IMG/VR virus record: IMGVR_UViG_3300012984_000017
Coordinates: 1 to 64,000 of that record
Length of the DNA stretch: 64,000 bases
Reading direction: 5' to 3' (one strand)
Source of the DNA: a virus
Numbering within the stretch: position 1 is the first letter of the stretch; every line of letters begins with the position of its first letter. Position numbers and translations under genes: made by a program. Below the pieces are notes generated by a model. The model was not told the DNA's origin. It saw nothing but the letters and a program-made list of their open reading frames with translations, and did no database searches. Shown piece after piece: positions 34,358-41,772 of this stretch.

Positions 34358-35230
34358 ATGCTCGACCTGTCCCGCGTTACTCTTCTCTTCGTTGAAACCC
34401 GAGCCCACGAGATCACCAAGCGCGTCATCGACGATTGCCTGAGCAAGGCGACGTTCGGCGACGTGCTGCTCTACACTGACAAGCCGGAGCTTCTGCCGGT
34501 CCCGGGCGCTCGCGTGCTCCCGTGCATCGACTTCCCCGACAAGCGTCAGGCGGGCGAGTTCTACTACGGCCGGGCCATGGGCCACGTCGAGACCGAGTTC
34601 GCGCTCATGCTTGAATGGGACGGCGGCATCTTCGACGCGACCAAGTGGAAGCCCGAGTTCTTCGACTACGACTACATCGGCGCACCGTGGACAGTTCGCC
34701 CCGGCGACCCCTACGACGTGGGCAACGGCGGCTTCACGCTGATGTCGCAGAAGCTCGGGCACTTCGTCGTGGACAACATCCGACAGTTCCCGGTCACTAC
34801 CGATTGGGATTTCTGTCGCGTGCAGCGACGCTTTCTGGAGCCCCGAGGCTTCAAATGGCCGAACCGCGATCTCGCGTCGGCCTTCTCGTGGGAGCTTGGG
34901 CCACGCAACCCGGATCACTTCGGATATCATGGCGCGTTCAACTGGCATGCCGTACTCTCGAAGGACGAGGTCGTCGAGCGCGTGAAGATCATGCTCAAGA
35001 GCGAGTACCTCTCGACCAAGCTCACGAGCGTATTCAAATCGACCCCATGGCTTGAGGCGGCCCTCACCCCGGAAGAGATCGCCTCCTATCTCGCTGCCAT
35101 TCCTCCGGGCGGTCGGCTTCGTCCTCAAATCCCCGGCCAGATGTCCGCACAGCATCGAGCCGCTCTAAGACTGATGCAAAATCAACGCCGAGCCGTGATC
35201 TCCGGCCAACAGCAAGGGCTCAAAGCATGA
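34358..35230 (+). CDS. DUF5672-like glycosyltransferase, 290 aa
   Basis: The text VTLLFVETRAHEITKRVIDD, then KATFGDVLLYTD near 30-41, and FFDYDYIGAPW followed by DVGNGGFTLMSQKLG, is the pattern of the DUF5672 glycosyltransferase-like family. It has the basic C-terminal tail MQNQRRAVISGQQQGLKA shared in style with the 33401 protein. Its stop overlaps the next ATG. Substrates unknown. Confidence 0.75.
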   Translation: MLDLSRVTLLFVETRAHEITKRVIDDCLSKATFGDVLLYTDKPELLPVPGARVLPCIDFPDKRQAGEFYYGRAMGHVETEFALMLEWDGGIFDATKWKPEFFDYDYIGAPWTVRPGDPYDVGNGGFTLMSQKLGHFVVDNIRQFPVTTDWDFCRVQRRFLEPRGFKWPNRDLASAFSWELGPRNPDHFGYHGAFNWHAVLSKDEVVERVKIMLKSEYLSTKLTSVFKSTPWLEAALTPEEIASYLAAIPPGGRLRPQIPGQMSAQHRAALRLMQNQRRAVISGQQQGLKA

Positions 35231-36150
35231 AACAGAATAGCTGCATCGTTGTGACAGGCGCAAACGGTCTCGCGGGTTCGGCTGTCGTGGAGCATCTGCG
35301 CGAGCGCGGGTTTACGTTCGTTGTGCCGCTCACGCGCGACGACGCCGACCTGATGGACGCCGACAGGACTGGCCGTTTCTTCGGGCGCGTCCAGCCTGAA
35401 TATGTCTTCCATGCCGCCGCTACGGTCTATGGCCTTCAAGGCAACATGGATAACCAATACAAAGCCATCTTGAACAACACGATGATCAACACGAACGTCA
35501 TCAACGCTTCGCACTGGGTTGGCGTCAAGAAGATTGTCGTCATGGGCACGAACGCGATCTATCCGTGGCCCGCGATCTTGCCCTACCGTGAAGAGAACAT
35601 TTTCGACGGTCGGCCACACGATGGCGAGGCCGGGTACGGACATGCGAAGCGGCACATGCTCGCGATGCTCGAAGCATCCGGGATGAACTACACCTATCTC
35701 GTCTCCGGCAATCTCTATGGACCGCGCGACAACTTCAACGAGAAGACCGGCCACGTTCTGCCGTCCCTGATCCACAAGTTTTGGTGGGCGTCCGTCCCGC
35801 CGAAGAACGCCGTGGACATCTGGGGCGATGGTTCCGCTCGTCGCGACTTCCTGCACAGCGCGGACCTCGCGGACATCGCCAGCCTTTTTATGGGCAACGA
35901 CTTCACCGGGCCGATCAACATCGGCAGCGGCACGACGGTCGCGATCAGGGACATCGCCAAGCTTCTCTCGGATATCAGCGGCGTGGATTGGTCGGACGTT
36001 CGCTTTGACACGAGCAAGCCGACTGGACGGCCGGAGTGCTACTCCGATCTCTCGAAGCTCCATGCGCTGGGCTGGCAGCCGAAAGTCTCATTCGCTGATG
36101 GCTTGCGCTCGACTTACGATTGGTACTCGGTCAGGCACACGCGGTCATAA
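35227..36150 (+). CDS. fcl: GDP-L-fucose synthase-like SDR, epimerase cysteine absent
   Basis: The 307-residue protein has the NADP loop TGANGLAGSAVVEHL, AATVYGLQGNMDN near 65-76, the YGHAK pair (Tyr137, Lys141), NLYGPRDNF and GHVLPSLIHKF, all typical of GDP-fucose synthase (Fcl/WcaG). In the family the catalytic loop reads SSCIYP; here it reads TNAIYP (107-113), so the cysteine used for epimerisation is alanine, while the histidine in GHVLP is kept. The product may thus be another GDP-6-deoxyhexose. It follows gmd within the same operon. Confidence 0.8.
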   Translation: MKQNSCIVVTGANGLAGSAVVEHLRERGFTFVVPLTRDDADLMDADRTGRFFGRVQPEYVFHAAATVYGLQGNMDNQYKAILNNTMINTNVINASHWVGVKKIVVMGTNAIYPWPAILPYREENIFDGRPHDGEAGYGHAKRHMLAMLEASGMNYTYLVSGNLYGPRDNFNEKTGHVLPSLIHKFWWASVPPKNAVDIWGDGSARRDFLHSADLADIASLFMGNDFTGPINIGSGTTVAIRDIAKLLSDISGVDWSDVRFDTSKPTGRPECYSDLSKLHALGWQPKVSFADGLRSTYDWYSVRHTRS

Positions 36151-36177
36151 TTTGGCCTCGTCCGGGATGCAACCGAC

Positions 36178-36206
36178 TTGACTTGAACATGGTTAACGGC
36201 TAAAGG
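36178..36206 (+). promoter_or_regulatory. Candidate promoter for the lysis cassette
   Basis: TTGACT, a 17-base spacer and TAAAGG lie 36 bases before the ATG at 36242. The spacer contains ACATGGTTAACGG; read on the other strand this is TTAACCATGT, like the element at the leftward promoters. Confidence 0.6.
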
Positions 36207-36241
36207 TGGCGGGAACTCCCCCAAAACCGTGAGGCCGCCCC

Positions 36242-36508
36242 ATGCTCGACTTCGTCACCAATCTCGAAATCAACATCATTGTCGGCGCAGTCGCGCTGAT
36301 CGCAGGCGTTTTGTTCTCGACCAAAATCAAGGATTGGTTCAAGGGCATCCCGTCGCAGTTGCGCGTTGCGCTCAACAGCGTTGAGGCCGATGCACTCGCG
36401 AAGGTTCGCGGCGCTCAGGCCGACGTGCTCGCGCAGATCGCCCCGGCCGCTCCCGCGCCAAAGGTTGCGCTCAAGCCTTCCGAACAGCCGCTCGCCCCGT
36501 CCGCGTAA
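36242..36508 (+). CDS. Small N-terminally anchored membrane protein, 88 aa
   Basis: Residues 9-28 (INIIVGAVALIAGVLFST) form one transmembrane helix. The remainder is helical and charged with an Ala/Pro-rich end. It has a clear promoter and begins the lysis block, so it may be an antiholin or pinholin partner, but no family is recognised. Confidence 0.65.
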   Translation: MLDFVTNLEINIIVGAVALIAGVLFSTKIKDWFKGIPSQLRVALNSVEADALAKVRGAQADVLAQIAPAAPAPKVALKPSEQPLAPSA

Positions 36509-36514
36509 ACCTGT

Positions 36515-36545
36515 AGGTTGACGCTGGACCCCTCGGCGTCAACCT
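36515..36545 (+). repeat. Perfect 10-bp inverted repeat before the endolysin gene
   Basis: Arms AGGTTGACGC and GCGTCAACCT flank an 11-base loop, 31 bases before the endolysin ATG. The following bases (CTGGGTATCTC) are not a T-run. It may be an attenuating or protective hairpin that tunes lysin expression. Confidence 0.6.
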
Positions 36546-36576
36546 CTGGGTATCTCTCTGTCCCCGGAGCCGAACC

Positions 36577-37401
36577 ATGTTGAACACCTACAAACCATTC
36601 GTGGGTCGTATGATCCAGAAGTACGAGGGCGGCTACGGCTGGGATAAAGCCGATACTGGCGGCCCGACGAAGTATGGCGTGACGTGCTTCGATCTCGCCG
36701 AGCACATGGGCCAGAAGATGGACAGCATGTCCCGCTGGGCTCCCATCGTCAAGGCGATGACACTCGACACCGCCGAGCAAATCTATGCCAAGAAGTACGC
36801 GGCGGCCATTCGCTACAACGATCTTCCGGCAGGCATCGACGTGGAGATGATGGACTACGGCGTCAACTCCGGCGTCTCGCGTCCGCTCCGCGTCGCTCGC
36901 GCGATACTCAAGCTCCCGCCGGGCGCGAGGATGGATCAGCCATTGCTCGACGCCCTCAAGAAGACCGACCCCGATAAGTTCATTGACGCGATGTCCGCTG
37001 AGCGGCTCGCGTTCATGCATGCCATCCGTGGCGGCTCCGCGTGGCGGACCTTTGGCGGAGGCTGGGGCGCGCGTGTGGCCGATCTCAAGGCCTATGCTCA
37101 CCATCTCACTGCGGCCCCCGGCGCTGTCGCCGAGCCCATCCCGCCGGACCTGTCGAACGTTTCGACGCCCAAGGCGCAGCACGGTGACCCGAAGACGAAC
37201 AGCAACGTCATCAAGGGCACGACCGGCACCGTTCTCACGACCGGCCCCTCGGGCTGGGCCGCAGGCGTGCCGCCGGAGTTGCTCGCGATTGGCCTCGGCT
37301 TCATCATCGTCGGCGGTATCGGGTACGCCGTCTGGAAACACCAGCACGCCGCGATGCTCAACGCGACCGTCGTGCTGCCCCCGGCTGCCGTCACCGCATA
37401 A
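36577..37401 (+). CDS. Endolysin (GH108-type) with C-terminal membrane helix
   Basis: The N-terminal text MIQKYEGGYGWDKADTGGPT, with KYGVT next, carries the family Glu at 17 in EGGY, typical of glycoside hydrolase 108 muramidases. Residues 125-165 (DPDKFIDAMSAERLAFMHAI) match the associated peptidoglycan-binding part. Unusually, a further 90 residues follow, with a membrane helix near 233-252 (LLAIGLGFIIVGGIGYAVW). Length 274 against about 180 for plain family members. Tethering to the inner membrane after export or holin opening is possible. Confidence 0.85.
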   Translation: MLNTYKPFVGRMIQKYEGGYGWDKADTGGPTKYGVTCFDLAEHMGQKMDSMSRWAPIVKAMTLDTAEQIYAKKYAAAIRYNDLPAGIDVEMMDYGVNSGVSRPLRVARAILKLPPGARMDQPLLDALKKTDPDKFIDAMSAERLAFMHAIRGGSAWRTFGGGWGARVADLKAYAHHLTAAPGAVAEPIPPDLSNVSTPKAQHGDPKTNSNVIKGTTGTVLTTGPSGWAAGVPPELLAIGLGFIIVGGIGYAVWKHQHAAMLNATVVLPPAAVTA

Positions 37402-37413
37402 GGATCAGCAACA

Positions 37414-37920
37414 ATGTCCAGTCTCGACCCTCACGTTCTCGCCAACTACCTTCTCCCGGTTCTCGTGGTCTTCACGCTGTTCGTCGGCTACTTCGTCGGA
37501 CTGCGCCCGATCTTGAAGCAAACCCCCGGCTTCAAGGATGTCTACGACGCCGAGGCCGGTTGGCTCTACGCCGTCAACGCCAAGTTCTCCGGCGTCAAGC
37601 AGAAGCTCATCACGCTCGTCGTCTCGATGGGCAGCGTGCTCGTGCTGGCGCATGACGAGATCGCGCCGCTCGTGACGCAAGCAGGCGTGGACCCGTCGCA
37701 GTTCCTCCCGAAGATGCCGGGATGGGTTTGGCCCGTGCTCACCATCGCCATCCTTTGGCTTGTGCAGTATTTCCGTAACCTCGCCGACAGGCAGGCGCAG
37801 GCGAACGCCATCGCGCTGTTGCAGGCCGGGCAGCCGCTCGCCGCTCCCGCGCCCGGGCTCCCGATCTCGACTGTCCCCTCGCCGACCCCGACGCCTCTCG
37901 GCCCGGCGAAAACGGAGTAA
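37414..37920 (+). CDS. Holin candidate, 168 aa
   Basis: Three hydrophobic helices lie near residues 12-29 (LLPVLVVFTLFVGYFVGL), 66-80 (LITLVVSMGSVLVLA) and 106-120 (WPVLTIAILWLVQYF). The tail is Pro/Ala-rich. It follows the endolysin directly with AAGGA upstream. A three-helix membrane protein in this place is a good holin candidate, although the next gene is an alternative. Confidence 0.6.
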   Translation: MSSLDPHVLANYLLPVLVVFTLFVGYFVGLRPILKQTPGFKDVYDAEAGWLYAVNAKFSGVKQKLITLVVSMGSVLVLAHDEIAPLVTQAGVDPSQFLPKMPGWVWPVLTIAILWLVQYFRNLADRQAQANAIALLQAGQPLAAPAPGLPISTVPSPTPTPLGPAKTE

Positions 37921-37926
37921 CGCATC

Positions 37927-38385
37927 ATGGGTATCCTCACCGCCCTCTTGGGATTGCCCGGCCTGATCTCCGGCGCGTTCGGCACGATCAACGGTATCAC
38001 CAAGGCGCTGGCCGACGCGAAGATCGCACAGATCAACGCGACCACGGCGCAAGAGAAGATCATCGCGGACGAGCGCGTCTCGACGTTGCAGGCCCGCCGG
38101 GATGTCCTGATCGCCGAGGCCGGTTCCGGTTCTCGCTTAAATTTGTTCATGCGGACCGCCATCGCAGTCGGCCCCGCGAGCGTTATCCTCAAGCTGTTCC
38201 TCTGGGACAAGGTCATCGGCTCTTTGGTCGGTTGCTCTCAGGCCCCCAAGGGAACGTGTGGCATCTTCACCACTGACACGCTTGACGCCAATTTGTGGAC
38301 CGTCATCACCATCGTCCTCGGCTTCTACTTCGTCAGCGAAGTGACAGTCGGCGTGACGCGCATCGTTAAGAACGGAAGCAAATGA
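37927..38385 (+). CDS. 3TM holin-like membrane protein, 152 aa
   Basis: Two or three hydrophobic segments are seen: residues 1-20 (LLGLPGLISGAF), 73-95 (FMRTAIAVGPASVILKLFLW) and 122-142 (LWTVITIVLGFYFVSEVTVG), with a polar helix between. This layout recalls the Gram-negative three-helix holin family found in gene transfer agents and phages. The stop overlaps the next ATG. It could be the holin, or a partner of the 37414 product. Confidence 0.6.
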   Translation: MGILTALLGLPGLISGAFGTINGITKALADAKIAQINATTAQEKIIADERVSTLQARRDVLIAEAGSGSRLNLFMRTAIAVGPASVILKLFLWDKVIGSLVGCSQAPKGTCGIFTTDTLDANLWTVITIVLGFYFVSEVTVGVTRIVKNGSK

Positions 38386-38594
38386 AACTGATCGCTCTTG
38401 CCGCGTGCTTTTTGTTTATCTTCTGTCAGCCCCCACATCGGAGCATGACGAAGCACTCGACGTGCGAGCGGTTCACCAAAGGCTATGATAGTTCGGTGAA
38501 GCGGGACGACTGGGTCGCCCAATTCCCCGTCAAGCAGCAACACCGCGTTCTCGTCTGTCTGGACAAGCTCGCGGCAGAGGGGGATTGGAAATGA
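38382..38594 (+). CDS. Exported small protein, possible Rz1-like, 70 aa
   Basis: Residues 1-15 are a short signal-like hydrophobic stretch ending in a cysteine (LFIFCQPP), which could be lipidated, although the lipobox is poor. The mature part is polar. It lies in the lysis block, so a spanin component is possible. Coupled to both neighbours by ATGA overlaps. Confidence 0.55.
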   Translation: MKLIALAACFLFIFCQPPHRSMTKHSTCERFTKGYDSSVKRDDWVAQFPVKQQHRVLVCLDKLAAEGDWK

Positions 38595-38797
38595 GTGGCG
38601 ATGCAGAGACCCAGCGATTGATCGGCACGATGAGCGCGAACATCGAAGCCATCATGAAGAAGCAAGACGAAATGGAGAAGAAGCTCGACGCGGTCGTTGC
38701 TATGACGAACCGCTGGAAAGGTGCAACCACCATTCTGATCATGCTCGGCGGCTTCATCGGCTGGGCGACCAACCTGATTTTCAAAGGGCACGCCTAA
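38591..38797 (+). CDS. XhlA-like membrane protein, 68 aa
   Basis: An N-terminal helical coiled coil (IEAIMKKQDEMEKKLDAVVA) is followed by one membrane helix (TILIMLGGFIGWATNLIF) near the C-terminus, the layout of XhlA-type lysis accessories. AGGGGG lies nine bases upstream. Its stop overlaps the next ATG. Confidence 0.65.
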   Translation: MSGDAETQRLIGTMSANIEAIMKKQDEMEKKLDAVVAMTNRWKGATTILIMLGGFIGWATNLIFKGHA

Positions 38798-39276
38798 TGG
38801 CTGATCCGTTCGCCAAGTTCTACAACACCGGCACGTGGGGAACGCTGATCCTCAATGTCGTCTCCGGCGCAGCGCTGCTCAGCGCAGCGGCGTGGTTCTC
38901 CTACAATCTGTTCTCGACCCGAGACGCCGAGCTACCGCCGCGCGTGGTCAACAGCATCACGGTCGAGCCGTCGATCTTGCTGGCCGGGAAACCGTTCACC
39001 GCCCACATCAACGTCACGCTCAACCGGCTCTGCCCCTACGAGGTCCGATGGTCTCTCATCCGGGCTGGGGACGGCGTCGAGATCGTCCGGATCATTGAGC
39101 CCATCAAGCAGCCGCCCGCCCAGATCGGCACCTTCGAGCTTCCCGCCTCGCCCCGGTACGTCCCGGCCAGCGTCGCCCCGGGCGAGTACAAGTATGCATC
39201 CGAGGTCGTCGATCTCTGCCCGGAAGGGCATACCTACACCACGGTCCGGAAAAACGCCGACGTGATCATCCGCTAG
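38797..39276 (+). CDS. Membrane-anchored periplasmic protein, 159 aa
   Basis: One membrane helix near residues 16-38 (LILNVVSGAALLSAAAWFSY) precedes a beta-rich domain with two cysteines (NRLCPYEVRW, VDLCPEGHTY) likely bonded in the periplasm. It is the last rightward gene. It could be a spanin-like or superinfection-related envelope protein; no family is recognised. Confidence 0.65.
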   Translation: MADPFAKFYNTGTWGTLILNVVSGAALLSAAAWFSYNLFSTRDAELPPRVVNSITVEPSILLAGKPFTAHINVTLNRLCPYEVRWSLIRAGDGVEIVRIIEPIKQPPAQIGTFELPASPRYVPASVAPGEYKYASEVVDLCPEGHTYTTVRKNADVIIR

Positions 39277-39377
39277 GGAGCCCGTAGAGAGGCCTCCCGG
39301 CTCCCGGGCGTCCAAGCACCGGCTCCGGCCGCCGCCTCATCCCTGCCTACGGCTGGCCCGGCGTGGCCACAAAGAAG

Positions 39378-39414
39378 CGGCCCCGGAGGGAACACCCCCG
39401 GGGCCGTCGTTTTT
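39378..39414. terminator. Convergent-arm terminator
   Basis: A GC stem (CGGCCCCGG / CCGGGGCCG, with an extra GG/CC pair inside) is followed on the + strand by TCGTTTTT. On the - strand the bases after the stem are CTTCTTTG, partly T-rich, so it may serve both arms. The leftward gene stops at 39413, inside the T-run. Confidence 0.85.
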
Positions 39415-39979
39415 AGGTCAGTTCCAGCCCGCCAAATCGCCCGGCCACCCCTTGGTCTATCCGGGATGAACTCCGGGAGGCCCGGAACTCGGCCAGCCGG
39501 GCGATCATGGCAGCCCGGCGGACCGGGTCGAGCGGCTTCGAGGCCCGGGGCTTGGTGAACCGGACCCGGTTCACTTTGAAGGCAGCCTTCAATGCGTCGT
39601 GCGCCTCGCGCCCCATCATGTAGAGCACGAGCCGCAGATAGATCGAACAAAACTGCCAGCCGTGGAAGGCTTCGTTCCCGCCCTCGCGCATACAGATCGT
39701 GTGCGCCAGTTCGTGGAGGACGACGCCCTCGTTCCGAGCCCAGAGCGGGATTTTGATCCCGCCCTGCCAGCCGCACGCATTGCGCCGACCGCGACCGTCG
39801 CCCACGCGGGGCAACGTCCATCTCATGGCTTTCGGATACGCAGCCTGCACGCGCTTCGAGGCGAAGACCTTCTTGACGAACCGCTCGACATCCCTGACCG
39901 AGGGCAGGGGCTTCGCGAGGTTGTTGACGGCAGCATCGCACTTGTAGACGCGCGCACGTTGAGTGTCACGTTCTCTCAT
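39413..39979 (-). CDS. Zinc metalloprotease-like protein, 188 aa
   Basis: The active-site text VVLHELAHTICMREGG at residues 86-101 is a HExxH zincin motif (His89, Glu90, His93), and EAFHGWQF at 103-110 offers the third ligand His106. The N-terminal part is basic. I place the start at ATG 39979 with GGAGA upstream. A SprT-like or other small zincin is possible. It is the last gene of the leftward arm and has its own promoter at 40036. Confidence 0.75.
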   Translation of the reverse strand: MRERDTQRARVYKCDAAVNNLAKPLPSVRDVERFVKKVFASKRVQAAYPKAMRWTLPRVGDGRGRRNACGWQGGIKIPLWARNEGVVLHELAHTICMREGGNEAFHGWQFCSIYLRLVLYMMGREAHDALKAAFKVNRVRFTKPRASKPLDPVRRAAMIARLAEFRASRSSSRIDQGVAGRFGGLELT

Positions 39980-40035
39980 CAGTAGTCTCCACAATTTCAA
40001 ACAGCCCGCTCCCGGGACCATTCCCGAGCGCGTGA

Positions 40036-40064
40036 GACATACTAGCATATCGACATCCCGTCAA
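40036..40064 (-). promoter_or_regulatory. Candidate promoter for the metalloprotease gene
   Basis: TTGACG, a 17-base spacer and TATGTC on the - strand, about 57 bases before the start codon. An extended GCTAGTATG string overlaps the -10. No TTAACC element is found upstream. Confidence 0.55.
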
Positions 40065-40225
40065 ATCGACCGATGAGCCGAAATGTCGGATGTGACCCGC
40101 TGTCTCCCAGCGACTTCTATCACGAAAAGATTTTGCTTGACCCGGAAATCATAGAGGCAGAGGTGCGCAGATCGCAAGGATCACACAAACCATCCTCTGC
40201 ATTTTCCGGCTGACGACTTTGTGAT

Positions 40226-40516
40226 CTAATCGAACTCCAGCCCCGAGAAGCGATTGCCGATTGACGGCGTGTCGATCACCTGTCCGGTCGCTGCGGAGCG
40301 CATCTCGTTGAGCATCTCGATGACGGCGATGCTCTCTTCCCGGGAGATCGAATACAGGATCAACTTCGCCTCGGGCGCGCTGATGCGAACCGTCTGCAAT
40401 GTCCCATTGAGCGTGCGGAGGTCTCGCGTCTCGCCGTCCGTGATGTCGAGTTGCCATCGGACGAGATCGCCGCCATCACGCGTGCCGAGGCCGCCAGTGT
40501 AAGTGCTCGTGCCCAT
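40226..40516 (-). CDS. Hypothetical protein, 96 aa
   Basis: I chose ATG 40516 because GGGGAG lies five bases upstream; an earlier in-frame start at 40549 overlaps the previous stop but has no binding site. The product has alternating beta strands (VRWQLDITDG, TVRISAPEAKLILYSISREE) and then a helix SIAVIEMLNEMRSA. The last residues, RFSGLEFD, resemble RFANLDFE of the next gene upstream and RFGGLELT of the metalloprotease, a shared C-terminal ending. Function unknown. Confidence 0.65.
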   Translation of the reverse strand: MGTSTYTGGLGTRDGGDLVRWQLDITDGETRDLRTLNGTLQTVRISAPEAKLILYSISREESIAVIEMLNEMRSAATGQVIDTPSIGNRFSGLEFD

Positions 40517-40545
40517 GCGTACTCCCCGAGCCGGTTTCCCGGCCA

Positions 40546-40764
40546 TCACTCGAAATCCAGATTGGCGAAACGACAGAGCGGCGGAGTGCGCGTTGTGCCG
40601 CCGAGCGCGACGATATGAAAGCCCTCGGGAATGAACGGCGTCAGAAACTCCGCCGACTTGATCCAGCTATTCCCGAACTCGACCGGCACGCTGGCAGGGA
40701 CGTTGATCCATTCACCGTCAGCGTTCGGCTCCGCGTCCGCGACGATCTTGACGTTCGTAGTCAC
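40546..40764 (-). CDS. Hypothetical protein, 72 aa
   Basis: It starts with GTG, with GGAG seven bases upstream, one base after the GNAT gene stop. The product is short and beta-like (VKIVADAEPN, VPVEFGNSW, FHIVALGGTTRT) and ends RFANLDFE, similar to the endings of the two genes that follow. No family is recognised. Confidence 0.6.
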   Translation of the reverse strand: MTTNVKIVADAEPNADGEWINVPASVPVEFGNSWIKSAEFLTPFIPEGFHIVALGGTTRTPPLCRFANLDFE

Positions 40765-40765
40765 G

Positions 40766-41230
40766 TTACATCTCCACGGCGTTCGTGAGAAGCTTGATCA
40801 TCAGATACCACTCGTTGCCCAGATGATGGAGCTTGAAGAACCCGAACTTCGCGAAGAAGTCGGGCTTCTGGGTCACGCATTGGATCATCTGGCCGCCGTG
40901 CTCGTCGATCTCGCCGAGCCGCCAGTCGGTCAGAGCCTTGCCGACGTTCTTGCCTTGCTGGCCAGCCTCCACGACAATCCAGATGAGATCGTAAGCGCCC
41001 TTCATCAGCATCGTGCGATGGTAGGCACAGAAGCCGATCACGTTGTCCTCGGCATCGACGGCGACGGCGAAGATCGGCGCGTACCGGCCGCCTTTCCAAT
41101 GTTCGATGAATTGCTCGCGACAGCGGTCGGCCGCTTCGTTGCCCCAGTTGTCGCGCGCTAGTTTGCAGCACTGCGCCATCTCGTGATAGTGCGGCTTGCG
41201 GATGTGGACGTAGGGCTCACTTATCTGCAT
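40766..41230 (-). CDS. GNAT-type acetyltransferase, 154 aa
   Basis: The acetyl-CoA loop is visible as VVEAGQQGKNVGKALTDW near residues 85-102, preceded by strand YDLIWIVVE and followed by CVTQKPDFFAKFGFFKL near the C-terminus. All are in GNAT order. The start ATG 41230 has GAGG eight bases upstream. Substrate unknown; phage GNATs may modify host proteins or antibiotics-like molecules. Confidence 0.8.
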   Translation of the reverse strand: MQISEPYVHIRKPHYHEMAQCCKLARDNWGNEAADRCREQFIEHWKGGRYAPIFAVAVDAEDNVIGFCAYHRTMLMKGAYDLIWIVVEAGQQGKNVGKALTDWRLGEIDEHGGQMIQCVTQKPDFFAKFGFFKLHHLGNEWYLMIKLLTNAVEM

Positions 41231-41486
41231 GGCGATACCTCGGGGACCGTTGGAAGCCGCCGAATTGATCGGGCTCCATGAACTCACCTTCGATCATGTA
41301 GCGCACCATGGCTTCGGCCTGTCGAGCATCAAACAGGTTCGTCCCGGTCGGCTCGTGCTTCATCGGATGCGCTGTGTGATCATTGAAAGTCTTCTTGAAG
41401 CTGATGCCGCCGTCCGGGCTGAAATCTTCCGGGAGCTTCCAACCGAGAAAGCGGTCCACCATACGCTTAATCTGGGCGTCGTCCAT
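41217..41486 (-). CDS. Hypothetical protein, 89 aa
   Basis: AGGAGGG four bases before the ATG is a very strong site. Text such as MVDRFLGWKLPEDFSPDGGI and PTGTNLFDARQAEAMVRYMI is of a type I recall from many phage hypothetical proteins, but with no known function. It overlaps the GNAT start by 14 bases. Confidence 0.7.
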   Translation of the reverse strand: MDDAQIKRMVDRFLGWKLPEDFSPDGGISFKKTFNDHTAHPMKHEPTGTNLFDARQAEAMVRYMIEGEFMEPDQFGGFQRSPRYRHADK

Positions 41487-41495
41487 ATAACCCTC

Positions 41496-41630
41496 CTAGA
41501 ACGTCACTGACGCGGTCAGCGCGGATGCAGCGGCCCAGTAGACCACTCGACGCCAATCTCCGTCGAACGCGTAGACCACGGCGGAGCCGAGCGAGAGCGC
41601 GATCATGATGGATGGGAAGACGAGTTTCAC
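41496..41630 (-). CDS. Very small membrane protein, 44 aa
   Basis: The frame starts with GTG inside the preceding stop (GTGA) and ends at TAG 41496, just before the next binding site. The sequence MKLVFPSIMIALSLGSAVVY suggests one membrane helix, a short polar turn (FDGDWRR) and a second hydrophobic stretch (VVYWAAASALTASV). Probably a two-helix membrane peptide. No family is recognised. Confidence 0.6.
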   Translation of the reverse strand: MKLVFPSIMIALSLGSAVVYAFDGDWRRVVYWAAASALTASVTF

Positions 41631-41755
41631 AGCTTGCGCCAGTTCTTGGCAAGCCAGTACGCGCCGAACGCACCGAGCGGGATGTAGACGATGGGTTGCG
41701 AGACGACGACCATCAAGAGGATGAACGGCGCGAGCAGAGGATCAAAGATGTTCAT
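41627..41755 (-). CDS. Very small membrane protein, 42 aa
   Basis: GGAGG lies eight bases before ATG 41755; the longer frame upstream is a shadow of the metallophosphatase end. Residues 5-32 (DPLLAPFILLMVVVSQPIVY) are hydrophobic and then end basic (WLAKNWRKL). With the following 44-residue gene it forms a coupled pair of membrane peptides. Confidence 0.65.
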   Translation of the reverse strand: MNIFDPLLAPFILLMVVVSQPIVYIPLGAFGAYWLAKNWRKL

Positions 41756-41772
41756 ACGGACTGCCTCCAATG

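Noticed and set aside
39273-39941. 222-codon - strand frame across the arm junction
   Set aside because: It crosses the convergent terminator and is out of frame with the HExxH protein, which has the better codon use.
40178-40230. Inverted repeat GATCACA / TGTGATC in the gap 40065-40225
   Set aside because: The arms are 7 bp and about 35 bases apart with no T-run; too weak to call an operator or terminator.
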